Assembly (NCBI RefSeq): GCF_900188095.1
Contig: NZ_FZOT01000005.1
Coordinates: forward strand, 1 to 64,000
Source: Noviherbaspirillum humi
Lineage (GTDB): Bacteria > Pseudomonadota > Gammaproteobacteria > Burkholderiales > Burkholderiaceae_D
Reading direction: 5' to 3'
Length of the DNA: 64,000 nt
Part shown: positions 17,787 to 31,207 of the stretch, in pieces
Layout: every line of letters begins with the position of its first letter
Numbering within the stretch: the stretch's first letter is position 1
Position numbers and translations under genes: made by a program
Notes under the pieces: model-generated
Seen by the model: the letters and a program-made list of their open reading frames with translations, nothing else
Databases searched by the model: none
Told to the model about the DNA's origin: nothing

Positions 17787-18086
17787 ATGCTGGAACTGCG
17801 CCCGAACTGCGAATGCTGCGACCGCGATCTGCCGGCGGAATCGTCCGACGCACGAATCTGCAGCTTCGAATGCACCTTCTGCCTGGATTGCGCCGAGGGC
17901 GTGCTGCGCAATACCTGTCCCAACTGCGGCGGGGAACTGGTGCGCCGCCCGGTCCGGCCGGCGGAGAAGCGTACCGCCTTCCCGCCGTCGACGCGGCGCG
18001 TATTCAAGCCGCTGGAGGGAGAACGGCGCGAGAAGCATGCCGCCTACTTGCAGCGCTACGCCGGCATTCCGCCTGCCGAGCGCTAG
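17787..18086 (+). CDS. DUF1272 cysteine-rich zinc-ribbon-like protein
   Basis: 99 residues. The N-terminal half holds nine cysteines: C8, C10, C11, C25, C29, C32, C35, C44 and C47, ending in CPNCGGELVRRP. This pattern is typical of DUF1272 and implies two zinc knuckles. The C-terminal half is charged with no cysteine. Function is unknown. The start at 17787 has a strong GGAGGAG (17772-17778); an ATG at 17760 overlapping the previous stop lies ahead of that site. The stop overlaps the stop of the convergent metallo-hydrolase gene by four bases. Confidence 0.85.
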   Translation: MLELRPNCECCDRDLPAESSDARICSFECTFCLDCAEGVLRNTCPNCGGELVRRPVRPAEKRTAFPPSTRRVFKPLEGERREKHAAYLQRYAGIPPAER

Positions 18087-19185
18087 AACTTCACCATCTC
18101 CCCATGCCGCAGCACCCGGAACTGCTCCGGTGGCAGCTTGGCCTTCAGCACTTCCTGCGCCAGCACCTTGGGCGGCTCGTCCAGCGGCTCGTCGGTCAGT
18201 TCGAAGGTGCCCCAGTGGATGCCGATGGATTGCCGGGCCTGGATGTCGCGGTGAATCTTGACGGCCTCCTCGGGATTGACGTGCTGGTTGTGCATGAACC
18301 AGCGCGGCTCATAGGCGCCGACCGGCAGCAGCGCCAGGTCGAAGCCCTTGAATTTCTTGCCGATGTCGGCGAAGTCCCGTGAGTAGCCGGTGTCGCCGGC
18401 GAAGAAGACGGAGAAGGGTTTGGCCGCGCCGGCCGCCGTGTTGAAGATCCATCCGCCCCACAGCGTCTTGAAGCGGTCGGTCAGGCCGCGCGCCGACCAA
18501 TGCTGGACCGGCGCCATGGTGACATCGATGCCGCCGGCGTTCGTCTTGTCCCACCAGTCCAGTTCGCGGGCATGGGTGATGCCTTGCTCCGCCAGCCACG
18601 GCTTCAACCCGAGCGGCACCAGAAATAGCGGCGGTCCGCCGGCCTGGGCATTGAGGGCGCGCACGCTGTCGAGGTCGAGATGGTCGTAGTGGTTGTGGGA
18701 GATCACCACCACGTCGATGCGCGGCAATTCCTCCAGCTGCAACCCCGGCGGCACCTTGCGCTGCGGGCCGAGGAAGGAGAAAGGCGAGGCGCGCTCGGAG
18801 AAGATGGGATCGGTGAGCACGTTCACGCCATTGAGCTGCAGCAGGGTGCTGGCATGACCGATCCAGGTCAGCGTGGTTTCGCTGCGGTTGGCCTTGAGCC
18901 ACGCGATGTCCGGCTTGTCGAGCGGGAAGCGGTAGCCGTTTGCGGGCGGCTTCGGCAAGCCTTCGGTCAGCCGCTCCCATTGCCACGTGAGGAAGGAACC
19001 GCCGATGGGCCCCTGCATGTAGTTGTTGCGGAAACCTGTTTCGGTGTGGTGCGGCTTGGCCGGATCGAAGTAGGGATTGCGGGTGGCGCAGCCGAAGCCG
19101 GCCAGCGCGACCGCCGCCGCCAGGCAGGCCAGGCGGTGGCGTTTCAGGAAGGCGCGGCCCAGGCGGACCGCGCCGGCGAGTCGCC

Positions 19186-19189
<4 letters not shown>
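18083..19189 (-). CDS. Metallo-beta-lactamase-fold hydrolase, RomA/NAPE-PLD-like, probable membrane-anchored
   Basis: 368 residues. The metal motif HNHYDHLD (H165, H167, D169, H170) and downstream metal positions in [12 protein letters not shown] and [12 protein letters not shown] are present. An N-terminal hydrophobic segment (residues 19-34) ends at C34, a possible but atypical lipobox (AGFGC), so the protein is exported or anchored. The N-terminal block [18 protein letters not shown] is shared by the RomA/NAPE-phospholipase-D-like group, which cleave phosphodiesters of N-acylated lipids; bacterial substrates are unknown. Its ATG overlaps the parC stop (ATGA), indicating translational coupling to topoisomerase IV. 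Confidence 0.85.
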
Positions 19190-21501
<2,312 letters not shown>

Positions 21502-21526
21502 CGTGATTGCGGCTCGTTCAGGCAAA

Positions 21527-22309
21527 TCATTCGAGAACCGGCGCGGGCATGTTGCGCCGCGCCGGTATGGTCATGTGTATCCTGGCAGGGGCCAGGGCGG
21601 GCGCATCGTTGGCGGCCACCATCAGGCGCTGCGCCTCGGGCTGGTACAGGCGGAAGAACTGGGTCACCAGCTGCACGTAGTTGCGGGTTTCCGCATAGGG
21701 CGGAATGCGGTTGCGGTGTTTCTGCACCGCGCCCTCGCCGGCGTTGTAGGCGGCCAGCACCAGGTCCGGCCGCTGCGGGAACAGCTTCTGCAGGTCGCGC
21801 AGGTAGCGTGCGCCGAGCCGGATATTGGTCTTCGGGTCGGCCAGCTTCTGTTCCAGCGACTGGCGACGGTCGCCAGCCAGGCCGTAGCGCTCGGCAGTGG
21901 CCGGCATGATCTGCATCAGGCCGATTGCGCCCTTGGGCGACACCGCGCCCGGATTGAACGCCGACTCCGCCGCCATCACCGCCTTGATCAGTGCCGGCTC
22001 CAGCGCGAACTCCCGGGCTGCCTGCTCCACCAGCGGCAGGACCTTCTTCAGATTGGGATGGCCCGCCAGGTAGCCCGCCAGCGGGCTGGCCGGCGGTTCA
22101 CTCTCCCGCTGCGCCGGACGGGCGCTGCGCGAGTCGAACGGGCCGTCGCCCTGCATGAAGAGCTGATAGCGCTCATCCAGCTTCTCGGTCGAGAAATGGG
22201 CGACGCCGTCCGCGTCCAGATAGCCGTAGACATCGGCATGGGCGCATTGCATGCCCATGCCCATGCTGACAGTCAGCGCCAACCCGGCGAACAGGAAGGA
22301 CAGCCGCAT
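21527..22309 (-). CDS. Lytic transglycosylase (SLT domain), exported
   Basis: 260 residues with a signal peptide (about residues 1-25, ...[11 protein letters not shown]). A short DUF4124-like strand pair ([14 protein letters not shown]) is followed by a goose-lysozyme/SLT domain. The catalytic glutamate is E115 in [14 protein letters not shown], with the [13 protein letters not shown] and [10 protein letters not shown] motifs. It cleaves peptidoglycan glycan strands to 1,6-anhydro ends in the periplasm. It lies between parE (3 bases before it) and parC (25 bases after it) on the same strand, so is almost certainly co-transcribed with topoisomerase IV. Confidence 0.93.
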   Translation of the reverse strand: MRLSFLFAGLALTVSMGMGMQCAHADVYGYLDADGVAHFSTEKLDERYQLFMQGDGPFDSRSARPAQRESEPPASPLAGYLAGHPNLKKVLPLVEQAAREFALEPALIKAVMAAESAFNPGAVSPKGAIGLMQIMPATAERYGLAGDRRQSLEQKLADPKTNIRLGARYLRDLQKLFPQRPDLVLAAYNAGEGAVQKHRNRIPPYAETRNYVQLVTQFFRLYQPEAQRLMVAANDAPALAPARIHMTIPARRNMPAPVLE

Positions 22310-22312
22310 GGC

Positions 22313-24301
<1,989 letters not shown>

Positions 24302-24696
24302 TCGCTTGCGTGGTGATTGACAGTTTGCAAAACGGTTTCTTCAGGGTCCTGGGAAACCAGGCGGCGGCCGTGCTGGGGTGGCTTGTCAGTGGGGAAAGGA
24401 TTCTGCAACGCGCATTTAAACACAAAAAAAAGCTTTGACAGGAAAGGCGATGCCTTATTCCAGAAGCTGAAAAAGAACCACGGCGGCTTGCTGCAAGTAC
24501 TTCATATGGGGCTGCAAAGCCATTTTTCCATCTCGAGATGCGCGATTTCGATGAAGCGAAGCCAATTTATTATGTGAAATGCTGTATGCATATACAGTAA
24601 CAGGACTTGGTTCCGTTGTCTATTTCCGACGCAATCGTAAGCGCATGCGCAACAAATTTCCTGATTACAACTGTTTTTCTTTATAAAATGGTTGCC
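24302..24696. other. Intergenic region between divergent parE and the pseudo-receiver gene
   Basis: 395 bases, visibly AT-richer than the surroundings from about 24400. It should hold the promoters of both divergent genes. No convincing gene, terminator or repeat was found; the short open frames here show no protein-like composition. Confidence 0.6.
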
Positions 24697-25533
24697 ATGT
24701 CCGGTACTCAATATCCTTTCGCCATCCAGGCCGTTGGTTTCCGATCAGAGGAGCGGGAAGCGCTGGCCGCCATCCTGAGAAGCAGGATGAATTCCGGCCC
24801 TGGCTATGTGCTGCTTCATCCCGACGAATTGCGGGAGCCAGACCTGTTTTTGGTCAACGGGAGCGAACTCGAGGCCTTGGTCACGCTGGCCTATTTGAAG
24901 CCGACGCCGGTGAGGCCGGCGCTGCTGGTTGGCAAGCCCGACCTCGACCTTCCTTATCCCATCGTGCCGTATCCGGTTCAAGCGAATCGTCTCCTGGCCG
25001 CACTGGACCGCCTGATCGATGCCCGGGCTGATGCCCTGTCGCGGCTGGATGCATGCACCATGGTGAGCGTGACCGAGCGTCGGCGCCATGGCCGTCTTGA
25101 CCTGGATTTGACGGATCCGGCCGACTACATCAGGCGGCGCAGCGCGCCGCCAGTGCTGCCGGCCATGCTGATCGTCGACCGTAATGCCAAGTTCCGGGAG
25201 TTTCTGGTGGATATCCTGATCGCCCGGCAGCAGAAACTGGAAGTGGACTGGGCTGCCGATGAAGCGGCAGCGCTTCAAGCCGCGCGGCAGAAAACCTATT
25301 CGGTGGTGCTGGTGAATACCTCGGTGCCCGATCTCGACCCCTACCGGCTGTGCTGGATGATGAAGGAACGGGTGACGCCGGTGCGCCGCGCGGTGATCTT
25401 CCTGGCAGGGAAGGACTTCGACTACGACAGCCGGCAGGCGAGGCAGGTCGGCGTGGATGGCTTTCTCGGCAAGCCGGTGACTGCCAGTCACCTGATGCAG
25501 GCGCTGCGCAAGTTCATTCCCTCGCTGCGCTGA
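24697..25533 (+). CDS. Tandem degenerate receiver-domain protein
   Basis: 278 residues. Two receiver-like alpha/beta domains occupy about 5-112 and 154-277, joined by a charged linker (RRRHGRLDLDLTD). In the second, the acidic pair is reduced to D161 (IVDRN), the phospho-acceptor position is N207 (VVLVNTSVPDLD), and the conserved lysine K259 (GKPV) remains. The first shows N54 at the equivalent place (PDLFLVNGSE). Neither can be phosphorylated normally, so it may act as a protein-interaction or decoy module. There is no output domain. Start 24697 is favoured; 24688 is also possible. Convergent with the VWA gene. Confidence 0.7.
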   Translation: MSGTQYPFAIQAVGFRSEEREALAAILRSRMNSGPGYVLLHPDELREPDLFLVNGSELEALVTLAYLKPTPVRPALLVGKPDLDLPYPIVPYPVQANRLLAALDRLIDARADALSRLDACTMVSVTERRRHGRLDLDLTDPADYIRRRSAPPVLPAMLIVDRNAKFREFLVDILIARQQKLEVDWAADEAAALQAARQKTYSVVLVNTSVPDLDPYRLCWMMKERVTPVRRAVIFLAGKDFDYDSRQARQVGVDGFLGKPVTASHLMQALRKFIPSLR

Positions 25534-25555
25534 GGCGGCGAGCGCCTTCACCCGC

Positions 25556-26725
25556 TCATTTGCTGAGCAGCCGCATCGCCCGCTCCAGCCCATCGATGGT
25601 GACCGGAAACATGCGATCGTTCATGATCTGTCGGATGACGGCGATCGATTGCCGGTATTGCCACAAGCCTTCCGGCTCCGGATTGAGCCAGGCGAACTTG
25701 GGGAACGTCGATGTAAAGCGCTGCAGCCAGACTGCGCCCGCCTCCGGATTGTTGTACTCGACCGAGCCGCCGGGCTGCAGGATCTCGTAGGGGCTCATGG
25801 TGGCGTCGCCGACGAAGATCAGCTTGGTATCGGGCGTGTATTTGCGCAGGATGTCCCAGGTCGGGAAACGTTCAGCGTGGCGGCGCCGGTTGTTCTTCCA
25901 CAGGTAGTCGTAGACGCAGTTGTGGAAATAGTAGAACTCCATGTTCTTGAATTCCGTCTTGGCGGCGGAAAACAGTTCCTCGGTGCGGGCGATGTGGTCA
26001 TCCATGGTGCCGCCGACGTCGAGCAGCATCAGCACCTTGATGTTGTTCTTGCGCTCCGGCTGCATCTTGATGTCGAGGTAGCCGGCGTTGTTGGCGGTGG
26101 CGCGGATGGTGTCGTCGAGGGCGAACTCTTCCTCGGCGCCTTCGCGGGCGAACTTGCGCAGCCGCCGCAGCGCCACCTTGATGTTGCGGGTGCCAAGTTC
26201 GCGCTCGGCGTCGTAGTCTCGGTAGGAACGCGCTTCCCATACCTTGACCGCGCTGCGCTTGCCGCCTTCGCCGCCGATGCGTATGCCTTCCGGGTTGTAG
26301 CCGCCATTGCCGTAAGGGGAGGTGCCGCCGGTGCCGATCCACTTGCTGCCGCCTTCGTGGCGCTCCTTCTGCTCCTTCAGCAGCTCCTTCAGGCGCTCCA
26401 TCAGCTTGTCGTAGCCAAGCTTCTCGATCTGCGCCTTCTGTTCCGGCGTCAGTTCTCGCTCCATGCGCTTCATCAGCCATTCCAGCGGAATCTCCGGGTT
26501 CTTCTCGAACACCGCATCGACGCCGCGGAAATAGAGGCCGAAAGCCTTGTCGAACTTGTCGTAATGCGCTTCATCCTTGACCAGCACGGCGCGCGACAGG
26601 TAGTAGAACTCGTCCAGCGAGGGGCCGATCACCTGCTTCTGCAGGGCTTCCAGCAGGATCAGGAACTCCTTGATCGAGACCGGAATCTTGGCATCCTTGA
26701 GGGTGAAGAAAAAGTCGATCAGCAC
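25556..26725 (-). CDS. VWA domain protein (CoxE-like) paired with MoxR ATPase
   Basis: 389 residues. The N-terminal half is helical (FFFTLKDAKIPVSIKEFL, then a Lys/Glu-rich coiled stretch about 85-125). A Gly-rich loop (GGTSPYGNGGYNPEG) follows, and a C-terminal von Willebrand A-like domain begins near residue 233. The metal-site motif is D236-VGGTMDD, where the usual DxSxS serines are replaced by Gly and Thr. CoxE-like VWA proteins work with MoxR AAA+ ATPases as metal-cofactor insertion chaperones. A GTG start at 26725 is supported by GAGG six bases upstream. It belongs with the MoxR gene at 27331-28185. Confidence 0.88.
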   Translation of the reverse strand: MLIDFFFTLKDAKIPVSIKEFLILLEALQKQVIGPSLDEFYYLSRAVLVKDEAHYDKFDKAFGLYFRGVDAVFEKNPEIPLEWLMKRMERELTPEQKAQIEKLGYDKLMERLKELLKEQKERHEGGSKWIGTGGTSPYGNGGYNPEGIRIGGEGGKRSAVKVWEARSYRDYDAERELGTRNIKVALRRLRKFAREGAEEEFALDDTIRATANNAGYLDIKMQPERKNNIKVLMLLDVGGTMDDHIARTEELFSAAKTEFKNMEFYYFHNCVYDYLWKNNRRRHAERFPTWDILRKYTPDTKLIFVGDATMSPYEILQPGGSVEYNNPEAGAVWLQRFTSTFPKFAWLNPEPEGLWQYRQSIAVIRQIMNDRMFPVTIDGLERAMRLLSK

Positions 26726-26732
26726 GATATCC

Positions 26733-27323
26733 TCAGCGATCCAGTTTGTGCTGCAGATGCTGCCGCACCGTCGGCCATTCGGATGCAATGATGGAGAACA
26801 CCACCGTATCGCGCAGCGACCCGTCCGGCATGCGCTGATGGCTGCGTAGAATGCCGTCCTGCTTGGCGCCGAGGCGGGCGATGGCGGCGCGCGACTGCTG
26901 GTTCATCCAGTGGGTGCGGAATTCGACGGCGATGCATTGCAGCCGCTCGAAGGCATGGGTCAGCAGCATCAGCTTGGCCTCGGTATTGATGGCGCTGCGC
27001 TGGGCGCTGGCGGCATACCAGGTGGAGCCGATCTCGAGGCGGCGGTTGACCGCGTCGGCATTCATATAGGTCGTCATGCCGCACAGGGCATCGTCGTCGC
27101 TGCGGCGCACGGCGAAGGGCAGCATGCTGCCTTTGGCTTGCAGCTCCAGCCGGCGCTCGATTTCGCGGGCCATGTCTTCCGGTTTCGGAATGGTGGTGTA
27201 CCACAGCTTCCACAGCTCGCCGTCGGCCACCGCCAGCTGCAGACCCTGGAGATGGTCCATGGACAGCGGCTCCAGCGCCACGTGCCGGCCGCTCAGCGTG
27301 ACGGGCTGCAGGAAGGCGCTCAT
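26733..27323 (-). CDS. GNAT N-acetyltransferase (RimJ/RimL type)
   Basis: 196 residues, single acetyltransferase domain. The N-terminal block (VTLSGRHVALEPLSMDHL) and the acetyl-CoA-binding region around RSAINTEAKLMLLTHAFE with the later NQQSRAAIARLGA match the RimJ/RimL group, which acetylate protein N-termini or small amines. The Q/RxxGxG/A pyrophosphate loop is poorly conserved (AQRSAINTE), as in several members. The stop lies seven bases before the VWA GTG start and the start follows the MoxR stop by seven bases, so the three genes are one transcript. Confidence 0.85.
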   Translation of the reverse strand: MSAFLQPVTLSGRHVALEPLSMDHLQGLQLAVADGELWKLWYTTIPKPEDMAREIERRLELQAKGSMLPFAVRRSDDDALCGMTTYMNADAVNRRLEIGSTWYAASAQRSAINTEAKLMLLTHAFERLQCIAVEFRTHWMNQQSRAAIARLGAKQDGILRSHQRMPDGSLRDTVVFSIIASEWPTVRQHLQHKLDR

Positions 27324-27330
27324 GGCCGGC

Positions 27331-28185
27331 TCAGCGGTTGGTGCGCGACATGAAGACCAGGCGCTCGAACAGGTGCACGTCCTGCTCGTTCTTCAGCAGC
27401 GCGCCGTGCAGGGGCGGCACCACCTGCTTGGCGTCGCGGCTGCGCAGGGCGTCCGGCGGGATGTCTTCCGCCAGCAGCAGCTTGAGCCAGTCCAGCAGCT
27501 CGGAGGTGGACGGTTTCTTCTTGAGGCCGTTGACTTCGCGCAGTTCATAAAAGGTCTGCAGCGCCTGGGCCAGCAGATCCTTCTTCAGCTGCGGGAAGTG
27601 CACCGCCACGATCTGCTCCATCGTGTCCTTGTCCGGGAACTTGATGTAGTGGAAGAAGCAGCGCCGCAGGAAGGCATCCGGCAGCTCCTTCTCGTTGTTG
27701 GAGGTGATGATCACCAGCGGACGATGCTTGGCCTTGACCATCTCGCGCGTCTCATAGACGTAGAACTCCATGCGGTCCAGTTCGCGCAACAGGTCGTTGG
27801 GAAATTCGATGTCGGCCTTGTCGATCTCGTCGATCAGCAGCACCACCTGCTGGTCGGCAGTGAAGGCTTGCCACAGCACGCCCTTGACAATGTAGTTATG
27901 GATGTCCTTCACCCGTTCGTCGCCCAGCTGCGAGTCGCGCAGGCGCGAAACCGCGTCGTATTCGTACAGGCCCTGCTGCGCCTTGGTGGTGGACTTGATA
28001 TGCCACTGCAGCAGCGGCATGCCGAGCGCGGCGGCCACTTCCTCGGCCAGCATGGTCTTGCCGGTGCCTGGCTCGCCCTTGATCAGCAGCGGCCGCTGCA
28101 GCGTCAGGGCGGCATTCACCGCAAGCTTCAAATCATCAGTGGCGACATAGTTCTGCGAGCCTTGGAAACGGGTGTCTTGACGCAT
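27331..28185 (-). CDS. MoxR-family AAA+ ATPase
   Basis: 284 residues. Walker A GEPGTGKT (37-44), Walker B LLIDEIDKAD (D119/E120), and sensor-1 region VIITSNNEKELPDAFLRR with arginine finger. Small single-domain MoxR proteins followed by a VWA gene correspond to the PA2707-like branch of the family, thought to mature or activate metalloenzymes or stress complexes. It is first in the MoxR-GNAT-VWA run on the minus strand. The target enzyme is not identifiable from the window. Confidence 0.92.
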   Translation of the reverse strand: MRQDTRFQGSQNYVATDDLKLAVNAALTLQRPLLIKGEPGTGKTMLAEEVAAALGMPLLQWHIKSTTKAQQGLYEYDAVSRLRDSQLGDERVKDIHNYIVKGVLWQAFTADQQVVLLIDEIDKADIEFPNDLLRELDRMEFYVYETREMVKAKHRPLVIITSNNEKELPDAFLRRCFFHYIKFPDKDTMEQIVAVHFPQLKKDLLAQALQTFYELREVNGLKKKPSTSELLDWLKLLLAEDIPPDALRSRDAKQVVPPLHGALLKNEQDVHLFERLVFMSRTNR

Positions 28186-28445
28186 GGCGATCGATGGCTG
28201 TCTATGAATGGAAAAACAAGTATAGACGAGAACAAGATGGCCGGCCGGCGACGGTTTTCCGTCTCATGTCGGCTGCCGCAAGGACGCTGCAGAAAGCGCC
28301 GGCTGGCGAATTATCTTGCGTGACTGTCATGGGGTCTTCAGGTAGAATGAGGCGGTTTTTGGTGCGACCAAGCAACACCAAGGAAGAGGCCGAGGGAGAC
28401 ATGGCCTGCGCACCGAGCCCGTTTTGCATCAATTACCCAGCTATC

Positions 28446-28766
28446 ATGAAAAAACTTATTGCGCTTGCCGCGCTCGCAGGCATTGCCAACATGGCCGCAG
28501 CAGCGGACATCGTCGGCAATCCCGAAGCGGCCAACAACAAGGTAGCAATGTGCATCGGCTGCCACGGCATTCCCGGCTATAAAGCTACCTTCCCCGAGGT
28601 CTACCAGGTTCCCATGATCGGCGGCCAGTCGGCGAAATACATCGAGAGCGCACTGCGCGCCTACCAGAAGGGCGAGCGCAAGCATCCGAGCATGCGCGGC
28701 ATTGCCGCCGGCCTGTCGGACCAGGACATCGCCGATGTCGCCGCCTACTACGCGCGGCAGAAATAA
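28446..28766 (+). CDS. Small c-type cytochrome (c553/c4-like), periplasmic
   Basis: 106 residues. The signal peptide (1-20) is cut around AAAADIVG. One haem-binding motif is CIGCH (C36, C39, H40), with a candidate axial methionine in MRGIAAGLS. It is a soluble periplasmic electron carrier, likely for a terminal oxidase. The ATG at 28446 is the natural start for the signal peptide; the in-frame region upstream to 28194 is non-coding. A second cytochrome gene follows after 13 bases. Confidence 0.9.
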   Translation: MKKLIALAALAGIANMAAAADIVGNPEAANNKVAMCIGCHGIPGYKATFPEVYQVPMIGGQSAKYIESALRAYQKGERKHPSMRGIAAGLSDQDIADVAAYYARQK

Positions 28767-28779
28767 GGGGCACACCGGA

Positions 28780-29130
28780 ATGAAGACTCTTGCAAAAGCT
28801 GCGCTGCTGGCCGTCTCGGCCCTGTCGCTGAATGCCTACGCCGCCGGCGACATCAAGGCAGGCGAAGCCGCCGCCACCAAGTACAACTGCGCCGCCTGCC
28901 ACGGCAAGGACTACAACTCGCCGGTCGATCCGAGCTATCCCAAGCTCGCCGGCCAGCACCAGGATTATCTGGAACATGCGCTGATCGGTTACCAGCGCGG
29001 CGGCGACGGCCCCAACGGCCGCGGCAACGCCATCATGGGCGCCCAGGCCAAGCCGCTGTCCCAGCAGGATATCCGCAATATCGCCGCCTACCTGCACAGC
29101 CTGCCCGGCGCGCTGGTCCTGCGCAAATAA
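28780..29130 (+). CDS. Small c-type cytochrome, periplasmic (second of pair)
   Basis: 116 residues with a signal peptide ending near LNAYAAGDIKAG. The haem motif is CAACH (C37, C40, H41) and the likely axial methionine lies in NAIMGAQAKPLS. Like its neighbour it is a monohaem class I cytochrome; the pair resembles a split dihaem c4. It ends at a strong terminator. The electron partners are not in the window. Confidence 0.9.
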   Translation: MKTLAKAALLAVSALSLNAYAAGDIKAGEAAATKYNCAACHGKDYNSPVDPSYPKLAGQHQDYLEHALIGYQRGGDGPNGRGNAIMGAQAKPLSQQDIRNIAAYLHSLPGALVLRK

Positions 29131-29158
29131 GCTTTCGCGCAACCGGGCGGTATATGGA

Positions 29159-29186
29159 AGCCACGCACGATCTGCGTGGCTTTTTC
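29159..29186. terminator. Terminator between cytochrome and DUF1841 genes
   Basis: Nine-base stem AGCCACGCA / TGCGTGGCT (29159-29167, 29173-29181) with loop CGATC, followed by a T-rich tract. Oriented for the cytochrome transcript; the minus strand lacks a long T run. Confidence 0.85.
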
Positions 29187-29199
29187 TTTTTCTGCGGGG

Positions 29200-29622
29200 T
29201 CACCGACGCTTGACGCACTCCACATAGGCGATGCCATCCGGCGGCAGGCCGCTGCGCTGCGAATTCCAGATCATTTCGCCCAGGCACTCCATCATCTGGT
29301 GGTGGGCTTCATGCTCGGAGCCGAGGCGCTGCGCCAGGTCGATGAAGGCATGGCGGATGCCGGGCGGCTGGTCGATCGAAATTTGCTCGGCGATCGACAG
29401 GTGCATGGACAGGTGCAGGAAGGGGTTCGACAGGCCACGCTCCACGGAATAGTCGGCGGCGAGGGCTTCCTCCACGTTCGAGAGCGCATCCTCGTATTCG
29501 GGATGCTGCAGGATCCAGTCGTGCGCCATGGCTTCGAGCGGCGTTAGGACTTGCCTGTTGCGCTGCTTGGCGAAGGTTTCGCAGAAAAAACGGCGCACGT
29601 CGTGCTGTGAGGGTGTGAACAT
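29200..29622 (-). CDS. DUF1841 family protein
   Basis: 140 residues, all-helical and cytoplasmic. The N-terminal MFTPSQHDVRRFFCETF, the central NPFLHLSMHLSIAEQISID and the later HEAHHQMMECLGEMIW are hallmarks of DUF1841. The clustered histidines suggest a metal site, but function is unknown. It lies 53 bases after nth on the same strand, a common arrangement in betaproteobacteria. Start 29622 matches the conserved N-terminus; no strong ribosome-binding site is visible. Confidence 0.88.
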   Translation of the reverse strand: MFTPSQHDVRRFFCETFAKQRNRQVLTPLEAMAHDWILQHPEYEDALSNVEEALAADYSVERGLSNPFLHLSMHLSIAEQISIDQPPGIRHAFIDLAQRLGSEHEAHHQMMECLGEMIWNSQRSGLPPDGIAYVECVKRR

Positions 29623-29675
29623 GATGACTTGGCAGTAAGGAATCGAGGAGCCGGCGCCTGCGCCGGCCCGGTGAA

Positions 29676-30326
29676 TCAGATACCCTTTTCGGGAAGTGGT
29701 GTCTTCGGCTTGAACTCGCACAGGTCGGCGATGGCGCAGTTCCAGCACTGGGGCTTGCGCGCGATGCAGGTATAGCGGCCATGCAGAATCAGCCAATGAT
29801 GGGCGTCGTGCCGGAATTCCGCCGGCACCACCTTCAGCAGCTTCTGCTCGACCTGGTCCACGTTCTTGCCGGGCGCGATGCCGGTGCGATTACTGACGCG
29901 GAAGATGTGGGTATCGACGGCGATGGTAGGCTGGCCGAAGGCGGTATTGAGTACCACATTGGCGGTCTTGCGACCGACGCCCGGCAGCGCCTCCAGCGCT
30001 TCCCGGGTGCGCGGCACCTCGCCTCCATGTTGTTCCAGCAGCATGCCGCAGGTGGTGATGACATTCTTCGCCTTGGTGCGGAACAGGCCGATGGTGCGGA
30101 TGTATTCGATCAGGCCGTCTTCGCCCAGCGCCAGCATGGCTGCCGGCGTGGATGCCACCGGGAACAGCCGCCGGGTGGCCTTGTTCACAGATACGTCGGT
30201 CGCCTGGGCCGACAGGATCACCGCGATCAGCAGCTCGAACGGCGTGGTGTATTCGAGTTCGGTGGTGGGCCGTGGATTGGCCTGGTGGAAGCGCTCAAAT
30301 ATTTGACGGCGGATGGCGGCATTCAT
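29676..30326 (-). CDS. nth: Endonuclease III
   Basis: 216 residues. Helix-hairpin-helix [12 protein letters not shown] carries catalytic K120, D138 lies in AVDTHIFR, and the 4Fe-4S cluster ligands are C187, C194, C197 and C203 (C-x6-C-x2-C-x5-C). All numbers agree with the E. coli enzyme. It excises oxidised pyrimidines and nicks abasic sites. Its start overlaps the stop of the upstream ferredoxin-type gene by four bases. Confidence 0.97.
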   Translation of the reverse strand: MNAAIRRQIFERFHQANPRPTTELEYTTPFELLIAVILSAQATDVSVNKATRRLFPVASTPAAMLALGEDGLIEYIRTIGLFRTKAKNVITTCGMLLEQHGGEVPRTREALEALPGVGRKTANVVLNTAFGQPTIAVDTHIFRVSNRTGIAPGKNVDQVEQKLLKVVPAEFRHDAHHWLILHGRYTCIARKPQCWNCAIADLCEFKPKTPLPEKGI

Positions 30327-31108
30327 GTGGGCTTGTCCTGCTGCGCCATGTTTTCACGGATGGCTTCCACCTGCCGGCGTACTGCCCGCGATACATCCTG
30401 CATGTCGGTGGTTGGCGAGGACGGCTGGCGTGCGGCTTCCTGCTGGCGCTGTCGCGCGCGCTCCATCGCTGCCTGGATGATGGCCCGCTTGCGCGCCTGG
30501 GCTGCCTGTTCCTCCGGACTCATCGCCACTTCCGCCTCGACCTGCCTCAGCTTGGCTGCCGCCTTGGCGGCGAGGCGAGCATCGTTCTCTTCCTTTTCTC
30601 GGCGCAGACGCCGTACGCGCAAGGCGTGGCGCGCGCGCGCTTCATCCGCCTGCTGCTGCGACCAGGCGGCCCAGCCGGTTTGCCCGGGCGTGGCCTCCAC
30701 CATGTCGATGCAATCGACCGGGCAGGGCGCCACGCACAGGTCGCAGCCGGTGCAGAATTGCGGCACCACCGTATGCATCTGCTTCGCCGCGCCGACGATG
30801 GCATCCACCGGGCAGGCCTGGATGCAGAGCGTGCAGCCGATGCAGCGGACTTCGTCGATCACCGCCAGCGGCCGCGGGCGCTCGATGCCATTGACGGGAT
30901 TGAGCGGGATCACCGGCTTGCCGAGCAGGGCGGACAGGCGGGTGACGCCTTCCATGCCGCCCGGCGGGCACTGGTTGTAGCCGGCTTGACCCGCCGCGAC
31001 CGCTTCCGCATAGGGGCGGCAAGCCGGGTACCCGCACTTGGTGCACTGGGTTTGCGGCAGCAGGTCTTCGATCTGGTCGGCTAGGGATGGAGCTTGCAAG
31101 GCGGACAC
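30323..31108 (-). CDS. rsxB: RnfB/RsxB-type electron-transport ferredoxin
   Basis: 261 residues. An N-terminal Fe-S domain ([16 protein letters not shown]...NQCPPGG) is followed by two 4Fe-4S ferredoxin motifs ([28 protein letters not shown]). A long Arg/Ala/Glu-rich helical tail (about 165-261) replaces the usual ending. There is no N-terminal membrane helix, unlike full RnfB. It is probably the standalone RnfB-like protein commonly placed with nth in Burkholderiales, supplying electrons to Fe-S or redox-sensing proteins. No other rnf/rsx gene is near. Confidence 0.85.
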   Translation of the reverse strand: MSALQAPSLADQIEDLLPQTQCTKCGYPACRPYAEAVAAGQAGYNQCPPGGMEGVTRLSALLGKPVIPLNPVNGIERPRPLAVIDEVRCIGCTLCIQACPVDAIVGAAKQMHTVVPQFCTGCDLCVAPCPVDCIDMVEATPGQTGWAAWSQQQADEARARHALRVRRLRREKEENDARLAAKAAAKLRQVEAEVAMSPEEQAAQARKRAIIQAAMERARQRQQEAARQPSSPTTDMQDVSRAVRRQVEAIRENMAQQDKPT

Positions 31109-31163
31109 GGGAATCTGGCGAAAAGCGCCATTATCCCGGCAAAACCGGGTGGCTACAAATGAA

Positions 31164-31188
31164 AAGCCGCTGCTTGCGGCAGCGGCTT
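31164..31188 (-). terminator. Terminator of phaZ
   Basis: Ten-base stem AAGCCGCTGC / GCAGCGGCTT (31164-31173, 31179-31188); on the minus strand the stem is followed by TTTC. Located 20 bases after the phaZ stop and before the rsxB start. Confidence 0.75.
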
Positions 31189-31207
31189 GGCTGGAAGCCT
31201 GTCGGGA

